Origin: Trochalopteron elliotii
Lineage: Eukaryota > Chordata > Aves > Passeriformes > Leiothrichidae
Direction of reading: 5' to 3'
Assembly (NCBI GenBank): GCA_024734555.1
Contig: JANPWX010000026.1
Span: forward strand, 1,306,783-1,370,782
DNA: 64,000 nt
A program made the translations under genes and the position numbers. Positions within the stretch are counted from its first letter, which is position 1; the number at the start of each line of letters is the position of its first letter. This document shows positions 1-14,255 of this stretch, one piece after another. The notes beneath the pieces are model-generated. The model ran no database searches, was not told the DNA's origin, and was given only the letters and a program-made list of their open reading frames with translations.

Positions 1-1996
1 TGGCAGCCTTTTGAATGCTCTATTATGACTTAGCATTCTCTGAGGATGCCTTGTTTAGCAAATTCTAAATGCTAAATATATTTTTATCTTAACAGTCAGT
101 TTTTCTTCCCATAATCCCAATAGTAGCATAATATGAGTTTCCCATTACAATGAGTTTTGTAGTCTCAAAAGGATTTTTTTGGGCAAAGAGGTGGAGATTG
201 TGTTTTTTGGGTCAAGATTTTGTTGTTGAATCAAAGTTTCTCCTGTTTTGTAGTTGTTTGGTTTAGCTTTATGAAATCAATAAAAAAATTATTAAAGCAT
301 CAACTTCTTTAGAGCATGTGATAGTCAAAAATCAAGCTACATTTTAATGTCTCTGACTGACATATATCACTCCATACATAGCAATCCAGTAACTAAGTCT
401 TCACTTGTTGTGAATGCCTAGTTCCAGCATTTTAACTCTTGAGTTACACTTGAGGAATTTTGCTGTGAAGCAGGTGTGAAACTACTTCCATGTAGTCCCT
501 GAAAGACTCATTGCAGAGTAGATTGGACAAGAGGAAGGAGGAGGTGACTGAGTTTGACGGAGACATTTTGTCTCAAGATGTAATTGTAGGCTGGGCATAT
601 TGATCTGAATAATGAACAGAGATCTTTTACTGTTCTTGTTTTTGTGTAGCTAGAAATCTAGGTAGGCCAAGCCCATGAATTGTTTTTGTCATGAGAATTT
701 TATGTGAATCGACATTGGTACCTCCAATCTTTTGGACTACAAATTTAAATCCAAAAAAATCTAAAATGGTAAATTACTCAGAGCCCATTTTCCTGAGCTG
801 CAAAGATTGCTGTGATACTTGAAATAAAATAATACCAGTACTGGGAAAAGCTTAAAAAGGTGAGAGCTTGTTTCCCTAAGAAATTAGATTGGGAAGGAAG
901 AGTTTTAGGAGGTTTTGATTCTGTGTTAACTTGTAGGATGTGATCTTCTATAGAGTTCAGAAGTTCTACAGGTGTCTGGTAACAAATGAGGGGGAAAAAA
1001 TTATTAGATCACTCAGCCTTATTGTCTCAGATACCAGGAAAATAACTGCAACTGTCATTTTAATAATTATATAATCCAGTCAAGGAATTTGATGATAATG
1101 TGCAGATAATTGGTGTACTGAGTATTCTTAATCTTCATGAGGATGACAACCTTTCTTCAGTATACTTTTCATAATTAACGTGTGTGAAAACTTTAAGCAG
1201 TCTGTTTACCTACAAAACTATTTACCTACTTTATGGGGAGCACCACTGAAGACTGGTGCTTCTAAACACCCACCTAGACCTACACTTAGCTGTGTGTAAA
1301 GAGAAGTGTCAATTTTAAAAAACCATGGCAAGGAGTCAGGAATCTTTTAGCAAAGTTGGTGTTGGTACAAGGACAAGAGACTTCAATTACCAATGTGAGA
1401 GAAGCAGAAAAAACAGACAAAGGCAGCGTTGTCCCTTCTCCGTAACAGCATGTGTGTGTATCTCCTTCAAGCAGCTGAAATACAAAAACCTACATTAACT
1501 TTTTCATCCATGTCAATTTTTGAACTAATCCATCTACTCTCATCCTGAATTTCAAGCTGAAGGATTGATTTATGATGAAATTGCATATGCAATGCAAAGT
1601 GTTCTTTAAGACATACTGTGGACACCGTTTTATTCTAATATAAAGAGTTTGAGAGGAGGAGGAATGTGTTATGTAGAATAAAAGGAATACAAAATAGAAA
1701 AGAGATGAGAAGAAAATGGGGAAAAAAATGAAAATATATTTTCAGGAGATTTGGAAATGCTAAAGAAAATTCAAAGGATATTGGTTTGCATCTAGAAATA
1801 TTTCTTGAATATTTTTACAGAGGACTCAGTGCAAGATAAATTACTTTTTCCCATAAGTACCATCATATTTCTTCTTGGAAAAGCTACACTGTTGTTCTTA
1901 CTGTCAGAGATTCAATGAAAACTATTCTTTGTGCTTAATTTTTTTTTCAATTTATTAATTCAATTAACTTTAATTGGGACTTATAAGGAACTTTAG

Positions 1997-2030
1997 CTAT
2001 TTGATGTTTGATTTTGCTAGCATCAAATAG
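1997..2030. repeat. Short inverted repeat, 10-bp arms
   Basis: CTATTTGATG at 1997-2006 is matched by its exact reverse complement CATCAAATAG at 2021-2030, with a 14-nt spacer. A repeat of this size is expected by chance in 64 kb of AT-rich DNA, so no function is proposed. Confidence 0.5.
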
Positions 2031-4599
2031 TTTGAAAGAACGGTTTCAAAAAACTCATATCACTGGTTTGTATTAAAAACAGAAGTATTTTAATGTTTAT
2101 ATATTTATTCCTTTGTAGCATTGTCCTATGCTTATCTTTTCAAACTTCATGGTCAATGACTTGCTCATAAACTAATCTGTTCCAAATAGTTAATATACAG
2201 GCTTTCTCTATTGAAAAAGTGTGATTTGTGGATCCATTGATTTAGGAACAAAAAAATTCAGTTTCTGTATATATTAGATAGAGTTGGCTTGTACTTATAT
2301 CTTTTGGTCTACGTTGAAAAAAGCTAAAGTAAAGTGGTATTGCATCTTGCATTTGGTACTTTCAGAAGAACTCTGCCTTATGGATGGAAGCTGCCTGTTA
2401 TGTTTCATCTTGTTTGGACTAAGTACAATACAAATAATTGTCATATTTTACACTAGTAAATCACAGAAGGACTTGACTTTTTAAAATGCAAATAGTCAAG
2501 TGAGAAAACTGATCTATTTTGATTATTACAGTGAAAAATCATTAGAATGCTGACACATCTTTCGAAGGATAGGTTAGTTGCAGTCAGTATGAATGTTCCC
2601 TGAAAATATATTTTTAGTGTGGAGCAGAATTCAGGCTACTATCCCACACACTTCTTTAAAAACTCAATTAAAGTTCATTAACTCCAATTAAGCATTAAAT
2701 ATTTCAACTGCTTCACTTCCCACTTTGTTAATTATTAAATCTTTGAAACCCATAGTGAATACAAAATAAAAGGTATAGACTTGTTTTTAGCTGTACTTAA
2801 AAGATAGCAGAAAAATCTACATTTTTGAGTTAAATTATTTAGACTCCAAATGTGTAGAAATTCAGTTAGACTTGGGTTAAGGAATACATATCTTTGTATC
2901 ACGTTAGTGGGATTTAGTTCTTTATTTTCTAGTTGCATTTTTCACAAACCAGTTCTACATGCATACAATTTTCTAAGAATATAGCTCTCATTGTGGGCCA
3001 AGAACAGGACATGGAAGACAACTTTGCTATCTACCAGCAGTGACAAATATGTGACAAATTATTGACTTCACTAATTGTATTTTACCCATGAAGCCATTAA
3101 GAATTGAAAGCAATTCTGTAAACTGGTTCTTCATTTGGTTGGCTAAGTTTGTAGAAGTTTCTGTTTTCTGCCAAAGCTATAATTTCTCTGAGTGTGTATG
3201 TACGTTTGTGTTACAATTTTTTAACGTGTTAAGTTGAAAGTAGGGTTATTTTTTTTTCTTAATTAATTGCCTTTTCATGAGGTTATTGAATTCCTGTCAA
3301 ATTTGTATACTAAATATGTAAAGTAAAACTGCTACTGTTTTCAACAGAGCAGCAGTATTAACAGTGACTGAACTAGAAGAAACTTGTTTTTGATAAATGC
3401 ATCATGGGTTATGTGCTTTAATTTGCCTGTGTCTGTAGCCATTCAAGCTCTTCAAGTACCTTTGTTGGATTACTAAAGAAAACTGCTTCTGAGTACACAT
3501 TGTGCTTGTAGTCAGGGTTGCCTACTTTCCAAATCGCACGCTATTCTTCAGAATGTACTCATCTTCCAGCAAATCATGCAATGCCTAAACTGTCTTACAA
3601 ATTTCTGACTAGGCTTGGGTAGGTTTGATAATATATATTTGTTAATAATATCAACATTAATACTTTCAGGAACAGATGAAATCTGGGAACGGTATTTTTG
3701 GAAATAGAACGCTAGTTTTGGAAATTTACCAGAAATTATATTGTATGATGAGGTAACAATTTTTAAGGTTGATTTAGCAACTTCTCTCAAGGCTGATAAA
3801 GATTAGCTTCACCTAAAGCATATAACATGAAAATCCATTAACATTTTGGAATTGCAATATTACCATCTAGATAGAGCTGGAATACCCCAGTAATTATAGT
3901 TTTAACTGTTCACATAGAGGGGTTTTTAGTAAGAGAACAGATTTCAAATAGATCACACAAATATCTAGGTTATTTTTTCTGGAGGAAAAAAACCCCAAAC
4001 AGTAAACCAGTGCCCCAAACCATCATCTTAACCTGTTTCCAGTGTGCTTTTAAAAATTAAATGGATCATAAGAAAAATATTAAAATAAAAAATTATTTTA
4101 AAATACACATATAGGTTAAATACTATTATATCTTGACAGAAGATATTTTTAATTGTTTTATTTTTTTGCGAGAAAGAGATTAGCTCTTTGATTAGTTTCT
4201 ATAATTTCAACAACATAAAATAGAAGAGTTCCTTTTTTTTAATTCAAGAAACATAAACATTTAATGGGGACCTATTAATAAATGATTATCTTTTTTATGT
4301 ATAATTTCTGAGGCTTCAGAACTTGTAACTTAATATTATATTAGGTTATCAAGACCTTTGTGAACGAGTAAAAAAAATGTAGTTATTAAAATATTTTATA
4401 GAATCAACTTAAATTAATGTTGGGTTTATAAATATTCTTTATTTTTGCAGAGATAATATTTTCTTTCCAAATATAATTTTTATCAAAGAAGAGATCAATT
4501 TTCTGCATAGTAGTAAATTACTATGAATACAAAAAAATCAAACTGTGTTCTAAAATTTCAGCTCTAGGGTTTTTAGACTGACAGCTGTTAGAGTTTACA

Positions 4600-5292
4600 T
4601 GGGCATGGAAAAGAAGTTCAGCAGAGAAGGAGCTGGGGATCCTGGCGGACACCAGGCTGTCCATGAGCCAGCAGTGTCCTTGTTGTGAAGAGGTCAACAG
4701 TGTCCCGGGGTGCATTAGGAAGAGCATTCCAGCAGGGTAGGGGAGGTGATCCTGCCCCTCTGCTCAGCTCTGGTGAGGCCTCAGCTGGAGTGCGGTGTCC
4801 AGTTCTGGGCTCCTCAGGAGAAGAGAGACATGGAGCTTGTGGAATGGATCCAGTGGAGGGCAACAGAAGTATCTGAGTATCTCTCTTATGAGGACAGGCT
4901 GAGGGAGCTGGGCCTGTTCAGTCTCAAGAAGAGACAACTGAGGGGACCTCATCAATGTCTGTCAGTATCTGAAGGGAGGTGCCACGAGGATGTTTGCAGG
5001 CTCTGTTCAGTGATGCTGAGCAACAATAGGACAATAGACAGTGGGCAGAAACTGATGCACAGGAAGTTCCACCTGAACATGAGGAAAAACTTCTTTACTG
5101 TGCAGGTGAGTGAGCACTGGAACAGATTGCCCGGAGAGGGTGTGGAGTCTCCCTCACTGGAGATACTCAAGAATTGTCTGGATGCAATCCTGTGCTTTGT
5201 GCTCTGTGATGACTCAGCTTGAGCAGGGAGGTTGGACCAGATGTGACCCACTGTGATCCCTTCCAACCTTTCCCATTCTGTGACCCTGTGAA
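4600..5292 (+). mobile_element. CR1 LINE, 5'-truncated, C-terminal ORF2 plus 3' end
   Basis: CR1 is the dominant non-LTR retrotransposon of birds. It copies itself by reverse transcription primed at the target and typically leaves 5'-truncated copies, as here. The reading frame at 4746-5222 (158 codons) carries the C-terminal ORF2 signature: a [16 protein letters not shown] block, then [16 protein letters not shown], then [15 protein letters not shown] and [13 protein letters not shown]. Upstream bases from about 4,610 match CR1 in a frame broken by indels (the 'rewarded' VDxRLSMSQQC-like region). The tail at 5,230-5,292 (GGTTGGACCAGATG then CCTTCCAACCTTTCCC and ATTCTGTGACCCTGTGA) is the usual CR1 3' end with its degenerate 8-bp repeats. 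The reverse transcriptase core is missing, so it cannot move on its own. It lies sense to the host gene. The exact left edge is uncertain by some tens of bases. Confidence 0.93.
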
Positions 5293-8200
5293 ATAGAAAG
5301 CAAATTTCTTGTTCCCTTGCCCTAGTGTTCTCAAGCGCATGACTTTTGGAATAAGCAATGTTCAACTGTAAAAAGGAAAGTGTTTACTTCCTTTTAACAG
5401 TGAACAGAATGTTCTTAATTTAATGCAGGAGTAACCTCATGTCCACAGCAAGAGGTTGAATTTGCTTTTTTTGTAATTTACATGAGTTGTACCTAAGCAA
5501 AATCCTTCAGCCATCTGCCACTAGTCAATAAATCCTTTTTTAATTTCCATTAATTCTTGTTAGAAAGATTGAAGAAATCCACCCATCTGTTTGATCGAAA
5601 CATTATATCTACAGGGAAAGCACATTGAAAATTTTATTGCTCTTTGCTTAGGGGTGGGGGAAGATAATCTAGAGCAACTGCAGCAACATATAAGAATGTT
5701 CAGTGTTGGGTTCTTAGATAAACCTTGCATATTAATTCATTGAGTAAATGAGGAATGAAATATTCTGATAGTCAGAAATTCAGTGCCAATACAAGAGTGC
5801 AAGTACACTTTTGCTTTTAACATAGTTAAACATACAGTAGTGAGTGAACAAACTCATTTAACAAGTCAGAAATCATTAAAGAAAATTTAGTGGTAGAGAA
5901 ATAGAAAAGGGTAAGGGAAAGAGGTGTGTGATCATATTCTGTGAATTTGCCTTTAGAATGTAAGTTTTTCTGAACATATAACATTTATATTTGCTGAGCA
6001 TGACATTTTTAGCATTGAACAAATACTAATCTAAATCAATTGGACCTGATTTTAGTGTCAGACTGCAAAAGGACAATAACAGAAACCACATCTGTTTAGA
6101 GAGCTGCTCTTCAAACAGCCCATTCTTGTTGCTGACCAATACTTCTGTTCTGAAAAAATATTTTTCTTCATATTGAAAATAATTCACACCAAGAAATGGT
6201 TATATGACATATGTCAGGTGAAATTCTACTTATAGGACTACCTTTGACAAAAAAAAGTCTCCATCAGTATTGTGGGATGAGGAATGGCTTTGAAGGAATA
6301 TATTTACCATAGACTGTGTTCCAGAAGGTTGTACCACGGCAGTATGCCTTGATGATGAGATAAAAGAACACCCAAATAACTGGCTAAATATATACCCACT
6401 TGTGAATACTAAACTGGGAAAATTTTCTACTGAGAAGGATTTCTGAGTTTTCCTCAACTCTTTTGCTGAGATATGCAACATAAAATTACTTCATGCTCAG
6501 ATTTGAATTCAGATTCCTATATCTGACCCTTTGCAAGGAGATTTGTAGCAAAGTGACAGTGTAGCAGTTGATAGTGTTTTGTTCAGCATGAATTGCAGTA
6601 TATACTTATTTTTAATGTATATATTGAAATGGTGTATTTCAGAAATGTTTGTTACTGGGATGTGCTTTGGCTTCAGCAGTCTCTATTGAGGGTGTTCTGT
6701 GCTCATGCATGGATAAAGAAGTTGATATGTCCACTCACATCCTTAATTTTGTCTTTCTGTCCTGATTTAAAATATTAATTTAAAAAAGTTTAGTGTTTGT
6801 TGATTGTTTTTAATCAGACCTACTTACTTTTTAAAATACTTGTCCTTATCATGATGATTTTCTTTTTACACGTTTGGTCTCTTTTTCCCAGCGGGAAAAA
6901 ATGGAATGATAAATTTGCTAACCTGCTTGTGACCTTCGCAGGTCAGGAATTGCTTGGTCTACTGTCCATAACAAACCTGGCATGTGTGGACTTCCAAATT
7001 TATTCTGTGGCTTTTTTTGTCTGCCTTTTTCTTAGTCCTTTAGAACTGCCTCATGGTAACCTAGAAGATTATACCCAGTTAAGGTATAGACTGGTTTCTC
7101 AGTTTTATAGCCAGAATGTCTGCTCACAGCACCTGAAATGCACCTGAGCTCATGCCTTGTAATTAAGAAGCTTCTCCTGTAAAAACCAAGGGTGTTGATC
7201 TGAGCCAACAAGTGGGTAAAGCCTCTAGAAGCAGAGGTGTCAGTGTCATGCCATGCTTGTCTCCCGCTGCCTGGTAAGGAATGTGACTTGGTGAGGCGAT
7301 TTCACTTTTTTGCAGTCTGTTTTAGTATCAGGCCTTTCACATTTAAATCTTTTCAAGTTCTTCTTCAAATTCTTGTTGCCCTCTGGCACCTGTTCAGGAT
7401 CTGAGACTGAGCCTGCCAAGATGCCTCAGGGATACCTCTGAAGCTTGGGCACTTGTTCAGGCCTAGGCAGGCTGTCCCCACCTTCTATAAGGTCAGATCA
7501 GCTTCATTTTCAGGAGTGCAGCTGAGAATAGAGAGTAATTCACTTTGTTGACATACACTAATTTACTGAACATGAGAATTAAGGCCATTAAGGTAAAATG
7601 TTCCCTTCTTAATGAGATAATTTCTGTTACTTAGTTTGGAGTTTGGATACACCCCTCCTCACTCACGATACATAGTATATCCAAATAGAAAGCATTCTTA
7701 AGGGGATTGAAAAAAGTTATTATTTTTAATCTTGAAAGGTCCTTCCAGAAGGAGCCTCTTTACATTTACATATCTTCAGAATAAATTTAAGCAGTGAATT
7801 TGGTGTAGGTGATGAGTTCATATTAAATAACAAATTCCACCTTCATGAGTGTTTCGTCTCAAATTACTGATACTTTTTTCAGAGGGACTTGTGATACTAT
7901 GAAGCTGGCCGTGTATCAAGTATTTGTTCTCAAATGCAGTCTCTAAATTCTTGACCATTTGTCTTGGTGGATTTTTGAAGAATAACCGATGTTTTTAAAC
8001 CTCTTACAAGTCAGAAAGAATGAAACTGCTTTGAAATTTTACAACATACCTCAGCTGACCTACAAATGTAGCTAGATAATCCCTTTCTTGGAGGTAGTTA
8101 TTGTGGTTTCTTGCAGTTTCTGTTTATTCTCACACAGCAGTGTATCCCTGCTGAGTTAGCTATCATTAACAGCTTTTAGCAAAGGTTTTTATTCCCAGGT

Positions 8201-10773
8201 AGGACTCAAAGTAATTTTAATTGGTCAGGGCATTTCTTGAAGTCGCTAAAGTTTTGAATTGATGAATAGTGACAGTGCCTTAGAGTTTTAAAGAATCATT
8301 AATTTTAAAAAAAGGTAGCTCTTAAAGAACAGCATGTCAGGTGCCCTTGCTTTCCAGCCTTTTCCTTTTTATTCCAGCCCAGTGTTATGTTATGTGTAGT
8401 ATATGCACAAGTGGCCATGTTGCAATTTACACGCTGATATTTTGTCCAATTCATTACAAGGCTGAAAATATTTCTTAACTCTTTGCATTTGCAAAAGATA
8501 AATGCATAGGTTCACTTTGCATTTCTGAGAATTCTGGTTACTGGTAATTCAGTTTGATTAACATTTACTATCTGTTTGAGACTTCAAAAATAAATTTTTA
8601 GTATTTGTGAGAGGATCTTGACTACCTCTCCTGACAACAGAATGAGTGAAGTTGCAAGGCAAAGTAAGGTTATTAATTTATAAAGGGGATAATTTGTATC
8701 TAAATGTTTTTCATTTTATTTCCTGCAAATGCATATAATGGATTCATAATTTACGAGAATTATGGAAGAGAGAATTTTTGTATTTATGTTTTCCTTTAAA
8801 ACAGAATCCAGAAACAGCCCCCTGTTAAGTGAGATCCAACGAACATCCATATTTACAACTCCAAAAAGGCAAGACAGCAATAGTACCAATGACTTCTAAC
8901 ATCTCAGTATTTATTCAATTTAAGAAGGTTTTTTTAAATAGTTATTAATTTATAAAAGACAATTTTATGTCCATTCTCAACATTTCCCCTTTATTAGATA
9001 GAGGATGTAGAAAAAGAAGAGAAATAAAGATTGAATTTCATTCTCAAGGTTATCTGCAGAGTAGGTGTTTCTGGAAAGCTTGCTTTTTCTGGGCTACTGG
9101 AGTGTCTTGTAAACAAAACTAGTCTTACTATTTAATCCCACTCTTTTCTCAGAACAGGAATAATAATAATAGTAGTATTAACACTGTAGTAATAATATTA
9201 ACAGCAGCAATAACATTCCTTAACTCTGTTACATAAATATTGTGGTATCCCTTGATTGTAAAAGATAGAATTCAGTCTCCAAGTCAGGCGACAGACTAAA
9301 TTCAGATTACTTGTCACTAGTTGGAAGCTCTGAAAACTACATAAATTGAAAATAATCTCAGAATAATATGAATCTCTTTTTCATATTTTTTTTCCTCTTC
9401 TTCCTTTTTCAGTTAAGGTCTAGAGACAAGTTTAGGTTAAACCTGCATAAATTTACAAATCCTTAATGTAAGTTTGCCATCCATTAACACAGCATGGTAC
9501 ACGTCACAGTACAATCTTCTTTCCAATGCACTGCTTTTTCTAAAGACTTCAGTCTTTAAATCAGTGTTGTATGCCTATGGATGCAAGAATTAGAAGACTT
9601 CAAGACTAATAGTAATTAATACATGCTTTTTATTTTTAGGCAGGGATTTTTGAACATTTGCATTGTGTGTCTTATTAGTTACAATGAGAAAAATCTGGTA
9701 CTATAATGCAGAATTCAGTCAGACTGAATCTCTAGAGATTTTTTCACCATTTTTCAGTGCATATAAAACATGTTTTTACACAGTACATGTTTTCTGTAAA
9801 TTTCTTGAACATTACTTTTTGGCTAGAATGAGTTTGCAAAAGTAGAGTTTGAACAAATCCACTAAGTAATCTGATAGTAGTAGTACAATTGTATTTGAGC
9901 ATTTTCTCTCATGTATGAAAAGGGAATATCTTTTTTCAAAATAATAATTTCTTTACATGGTATTGTTTGATATAAGAAACTAAAATAGAGGGAGTTTTAT
10001 GTAAATCAAATCTGTGTCTGCTATTTGAAGCAGCCAACTAAGATGAAATTTATATATCAAGTTGGTTTCTAGAGTTTCTTAAATGAATTTGTGGATTTAA
10101 TTTCTATTTAGTACAAAAGTAGGAACTGAGGATACTTGTTTATAGCTCCAGTTATTTCTATACGACAGCTAATACTTTATTATAGTGTTCCCACAGTGTT
10201 CCTGTTTTTCTGAAACAACAAAAATATAACAGCAGCTAAACTTGTTCTGCAATGGTATCTTAAGCAATATTATGCGGATATGATTTTCCCAAGCTTAGCA
10301 GGGTGACTGACACCTTTCCAAACATTAAATGGTCTGAACTATAACTTATCTTCTTTCTTATTTGCATATGAACCTGGCTGTTGCTTTATTATCATTAGTA
10401 CACACAAATATACATATTTATATACACTGTTTCTGACATAATTTTCCAACGTGTTTTCTCTGGAACTGTAATGGCAATATCACATGTCAGGGGTTACTTT
10501 TCATTCACCTTTAATGCTTTATGTATCTACTCTTATTTTTTAACCTGTTTGACATTTGCACCTATTGTTTAGCAATCTGAAAATTGAAACAAATGTGTTT
10601 TCACAATAGATTTGCATGTGAAATTTTTGTGTTATCCATACCTTGTCTTTCATTACTTTCCTGCTATTGTAGTTCTGCTAACCAGCACTGCTGCTACTGT
10701 CTTGTAACAGGGGTAACTCAAATATCACATTTGAAACTGGAACTGATTTTATTCTAGAATAATATAATCATAT

Positions 10774-10794
10774 GGTAAGGTAAGGTAAGGTATT
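10774..10794. repeat. Pentanucleotide repeat (GGTAA)n
   Basis: About four copies of GGTAA in the run TATGGTAAGGTAAGGTAAGG. It is a short microsatellite; each copy happens to contain a GGTAAG splice-donor-like string, but no exon ends here. Confidence 0.7.
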
Positions 10795-11620
10795 TTGAAA
10801 ATTAGTTTTTCCATTATATTTTGGAAGAATTTGAATGTAGTGATTTCTTCAATAGTTTTGATGAAAACTTGGCCCTTTTCACTAATTTGTAATTTTAGGC
10901 ATCTATCAAATATATTAAGTGCTATTAGCAAAAATTGACACTTTTTCTTAACAAATGTACATAATTTTCTTTCATAGTTAAGGGTCTTTTCAGTATGCAG
11001 ATATTAGTTTAAATTAGTCACTGAAAGATTCTCTGCTCTTGCTGTACTCCTGGCATCTGGTCTCTGGTGATGTAAAACTACTTGGAGGGAGAACATGGCT
11101 CCTTCCCCATAAACCAGCTGAACCTATATGGCTTCAAGACTGCGCAGAAACTTTACAAAATTTGTGGTGGGGCAGAGCATTTTAGTATGGTGTTGAGATG
11201 AGAATCTCCCTAAAGAGAAATACGCCAAAAACCAGCCTATAATGTCCTTTTTTCATTCAGAATTTGTTTTTAGAGACTGGAAGCCTATTTACTTCGAAGT
11301 CAAATTTTGAAAGGAGGAAAATACAAATAGCAGATGTGGGTGTAACACTTCTACAAATAGACAAGAATTGTATCCATTTTGCAGGTTACATATTTTGAAA
11401 TCTTACACTACCTCCCTTCAATTATCTGTGAAGAGAGGTATAGAATGAAAACTGTTATAATATCAATATCCCCCTGTCTATTGCAAGGGGATAGATGTAC
11501 CCAGAATTGCTCTGTGGCACATACTAGTTGACTAGTTGACTATTTTAAAGTGTTAGATGTTTTCTTGTGATCACTGTCATGCTTCCATACATAAACTGGA
11601 CCACCTATTTCAGAGACTTT

Positions 11621-11654
11621 GCAATAAAATATTGCTTCCTGTTCAGGAAGCAAT
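11621..11654. repeat. Overlapping palindromes sharing one arm
   Basis: GCAATA-AAA-TATTGC occupies 11621-11635. ATTGCTTCCTG (11631-11641) is followed after only two bases by its exact reverse complement CAGGAAGCAAT (11644-11654). The two hairpins use the same ATTGC segment and so cannot both form. See Part 2. Confidence 0.6.
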
Positions 11655-12565
11655 GTACGTGTTATGTAGTACTAAGATAAGCTTCCACAATCTCAGTATG
11701 CGGCTCAGTGGTCCCTAATATGTTCTCAAGAAAAATCATTAACTGGTCAACACAAACATAAATAAGAAATATTTTATTGGATTGTGAAGGTAATAAAAAA
11801 TTCATGAAAGCTTTCCACTCTTTATTGACATGAAACAATACAGACCTGGAACGTTTTTTTAACATCTAAAAATTTTGATAATAGTTGTTTTGTGGTCTTT
11901 TATTCCACAAATGGTCAAGTCAGCTGTTATCCTCTAGTTAGGAGCATACCTTGATTTTTTTAGTACATCTGTTTTTCTCCTAAACAGATTTTTGCTGCTT
12001 AAAAATGGTGAAAACAAAACAAAAAGTACTATTCAAGGAAATACATACGATTACAGAATCATTATAACTATTTAGACTCTTAATTTCATTGCATGCATAC
12101 TTTGAAACTTACCTCTGTTTGGGGTATACATTACCAGATATCAGAATCCATAAGCAAAATTAAATTAAAGCTGAAATAACATATTTAGATGTGTTCTCTT
12201 CAGATGCAAAAGCTGGTCTGTAAATAACTTTGTTTGGCAGGTTAATTGTAATGACAGGCTTGGCACTCTTCATATAGACATCTTGATATGTCTGACACTT
12301 GTCAAGTTATGGCTAGGAGACAGTCTTCTCTAGGTTTGAAAGGCAGCATTAACTAAGTCATAGCACAAAAACGCTGTCCATCAGTCACAGTGAGAAAGCA
12401 AAAAGATTATAATAAGTTGAAATTAGAATTAGCACAAATTTGTAAAATGCAAACAATCATCCCCTTCGTTTTACTCTAATCAAGCAACATGGTAACAAGA
12501 AAAACAGATCTTAAATTGGTAGGAAAATTTGTTGGGTTCTTATTATCTTCAGATTGCTTTGATTT

Positions 12566-12727
12566 GAATCAGATAATTGATAAGGTTGGAAAAGACCTTT
12601 AAACTCATTAAGTCCAGCTGTTGACCCAGCACCAGCGTTATCTTCACCATTCGACCATGTCTTCAGGTGTCACGAACATGTTTGTCGAACACTTCCGTAA
12701 GTGATTCCTTGCTGGATGTGGAATGCC
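12566..12727 (-). mobile_element. CR1 LINE 3' end fragment
   Basis: Read on the plus strand, the segment starts GAATCAGATAATTG, then GGTTGGAAAAGACCTTTAAA, then TCATTAAGTCCAGCTGTTGACC, then ACCATGTCTTCAGGTGTCACGAACATG and GAACACTTCC. This is the reverse complement of the common avian CR1 3' end, whose plus-strand-in-reverse form reads GAATCATAGAATGGTTGGAAAAGACC and continues with the TCATCAAGTCCAAC and CCATGTCC blocks. Only the 3'-terminal portion is present, antisense to the host gene. The right edge is set where the match fades just before a poly-T run at 12,728. Confidence 0.8.
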
Positions 12728-12742
12728 TTTTTTTTTTTTTTT
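12728..12742. repeat. Poly-T run
   Basis: A homopolymer of about 15 T next to the CR1 fragment. It is a low-complexity tract with no other evidence attached. Confidence 0.8.
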
Positions 12743-13691
12743 GGCCTATAGTATTTTACAACTTTTATAGCATCACTTTAGATACTTCAAGTCAAAATTG
12801 TTTAAGTCCTGTGGGAGGAAGACTAACAGCAGCAATGGTTGCATTAACTCCACTAGCGGGGAAAATAAAATGCTGCATTAAACTTCTGTCTCAACCTTGA
12901 TTTTTAATAATGGCTTCCTTTGGGACATACTGCCTTTCTTTTTCTCTCTCAAATTTCTTTTAAAAAGGACAAGGAAGACTAGATTATCTTATTAATGTTA
13001 TATATGAATGTTTTCTGATGAAACAGAAGGTTAATTTTTTTAAAGATATATGGAAGAAATAGAAAAACTGATATAAAAGCTTGAGCTGGATACAAGAAAG
13101 AAACCAAAACCCTTCATTTGTAAAATGCACCCGTTTTCATCTCTTCTTGGTGGTATAATACCTCAAAGTAAGCATGAAAGACATGAGAAGTTCTGAGAAG
13201 TGATGTCACTGTATGAAAGCAGTGTGGGTTTGAGTTGTTTCACAACAGGGTCAATCCTGTAGAAGAGTCCTGCATTTTCCAGTTACAGACTAGCACTGCT
13301 TACAGTGTTTGTGATGCTAACATGCAGTCCACACAAGCCCATTCACTGTTTTCTCAGCTGTGGAAAATGATGTTTTGCTCATTACTGCCAACCTGCTATA
13401 GCTTTCAAATGCCATCTTGAAGGTGAAAGTTTAGATGACCTATTTTCTTTCATCAAGAGATCTGTGATATAACTACTCTGCATTAACAACCAGAAGAACA
13501 GCACAAATCACTACCCAAAAGCTGATTTCAGTACTTTTTGAAACTGATTTTTAGTCACTTTTTTGCCTAATCTTAATGGAAATTTATTACAGCTTCTGTT
13601 ACTTAACCTAAATGGCATTTCTCTAAGGAAGATCTGAATAGTATATTTGATCTTTTGATTGCTTAGGCACAGAAATGTGTGACCTATATGT

Positions 13692-13713
13692 GTGTCCAGA
13701 AAACTCTGGACAC
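13692..13713. repeat. Short inverted repeat, 9-bp arms, 4-nt loop
   Basis: GTGTCCAGA (13692-13700) and its exact reverse complement TCTGGACAC (13705-13713) flank AAAC. A few such repeats are expected by chance in a window of this size. Confidence 0.5.
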
Positions 13714-14255
13714 CAGACTTGTGCCAATATGTGGAATTAAGTGAAATTATTACTTTTTATCTTATGATTTTTAGTTTTGAAAAATTGAAATGGTTAAGAA
13801 TGTTTTAACTGTGATATCTAAGGAAAGGACAGCATTATTCCTTATTTACAAAGTATAACTAAGGCTTTGAAAATTGAGGTTAATTTCTAATTAATATACC
13901 AGCTATGGTAATCAAGTAGAAGTTTTTTCAAGGACAATGACAGATATAACTTTAAAAATTTGTATTTGTGTGCCTGTCTTGGGATAATTGCATGGTTTAT
14001 TTATCTGGGAACTATTCTTATATGTATGTCCTGTAACAACAGAGAACACTATTAAACATTTTTAAAAATTTTTGTAGCTGTTTAGACCTTTTTGCACAAC
14101 AGAATTGAGTAGTTGAAGTTCTTAACACCTGAGTGTCTTGACCTTAACAGTAATGCCAAATTTAGATTTAGGCAATTATATGTCTTTAGAAAATATGGAT
14201 GCAATACAATAAGACGTAAAGCAGCACATCTGCTGATTGAGTGCTGTGGAAATTA

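Noticed and set aside
4746..5222. 158-codon plus-strand frame as a host gene
   Set aside because: Its sequence is the C-terminus of CR1 ORF2 and it ends in a CR1 3' tail.
6797..7147. 116-codon plus-strand frame with hydrophobic segments
   Set aside because: No recognisable domain, phenylalanine/leucine-rich composition expected from T-rich DNA, and no splice or promoter support.
10774..10794. GGTAAG strings as splice donors
   Set aside because: They are units of a pentanucleotide repeat and no coding sequence precedes them.
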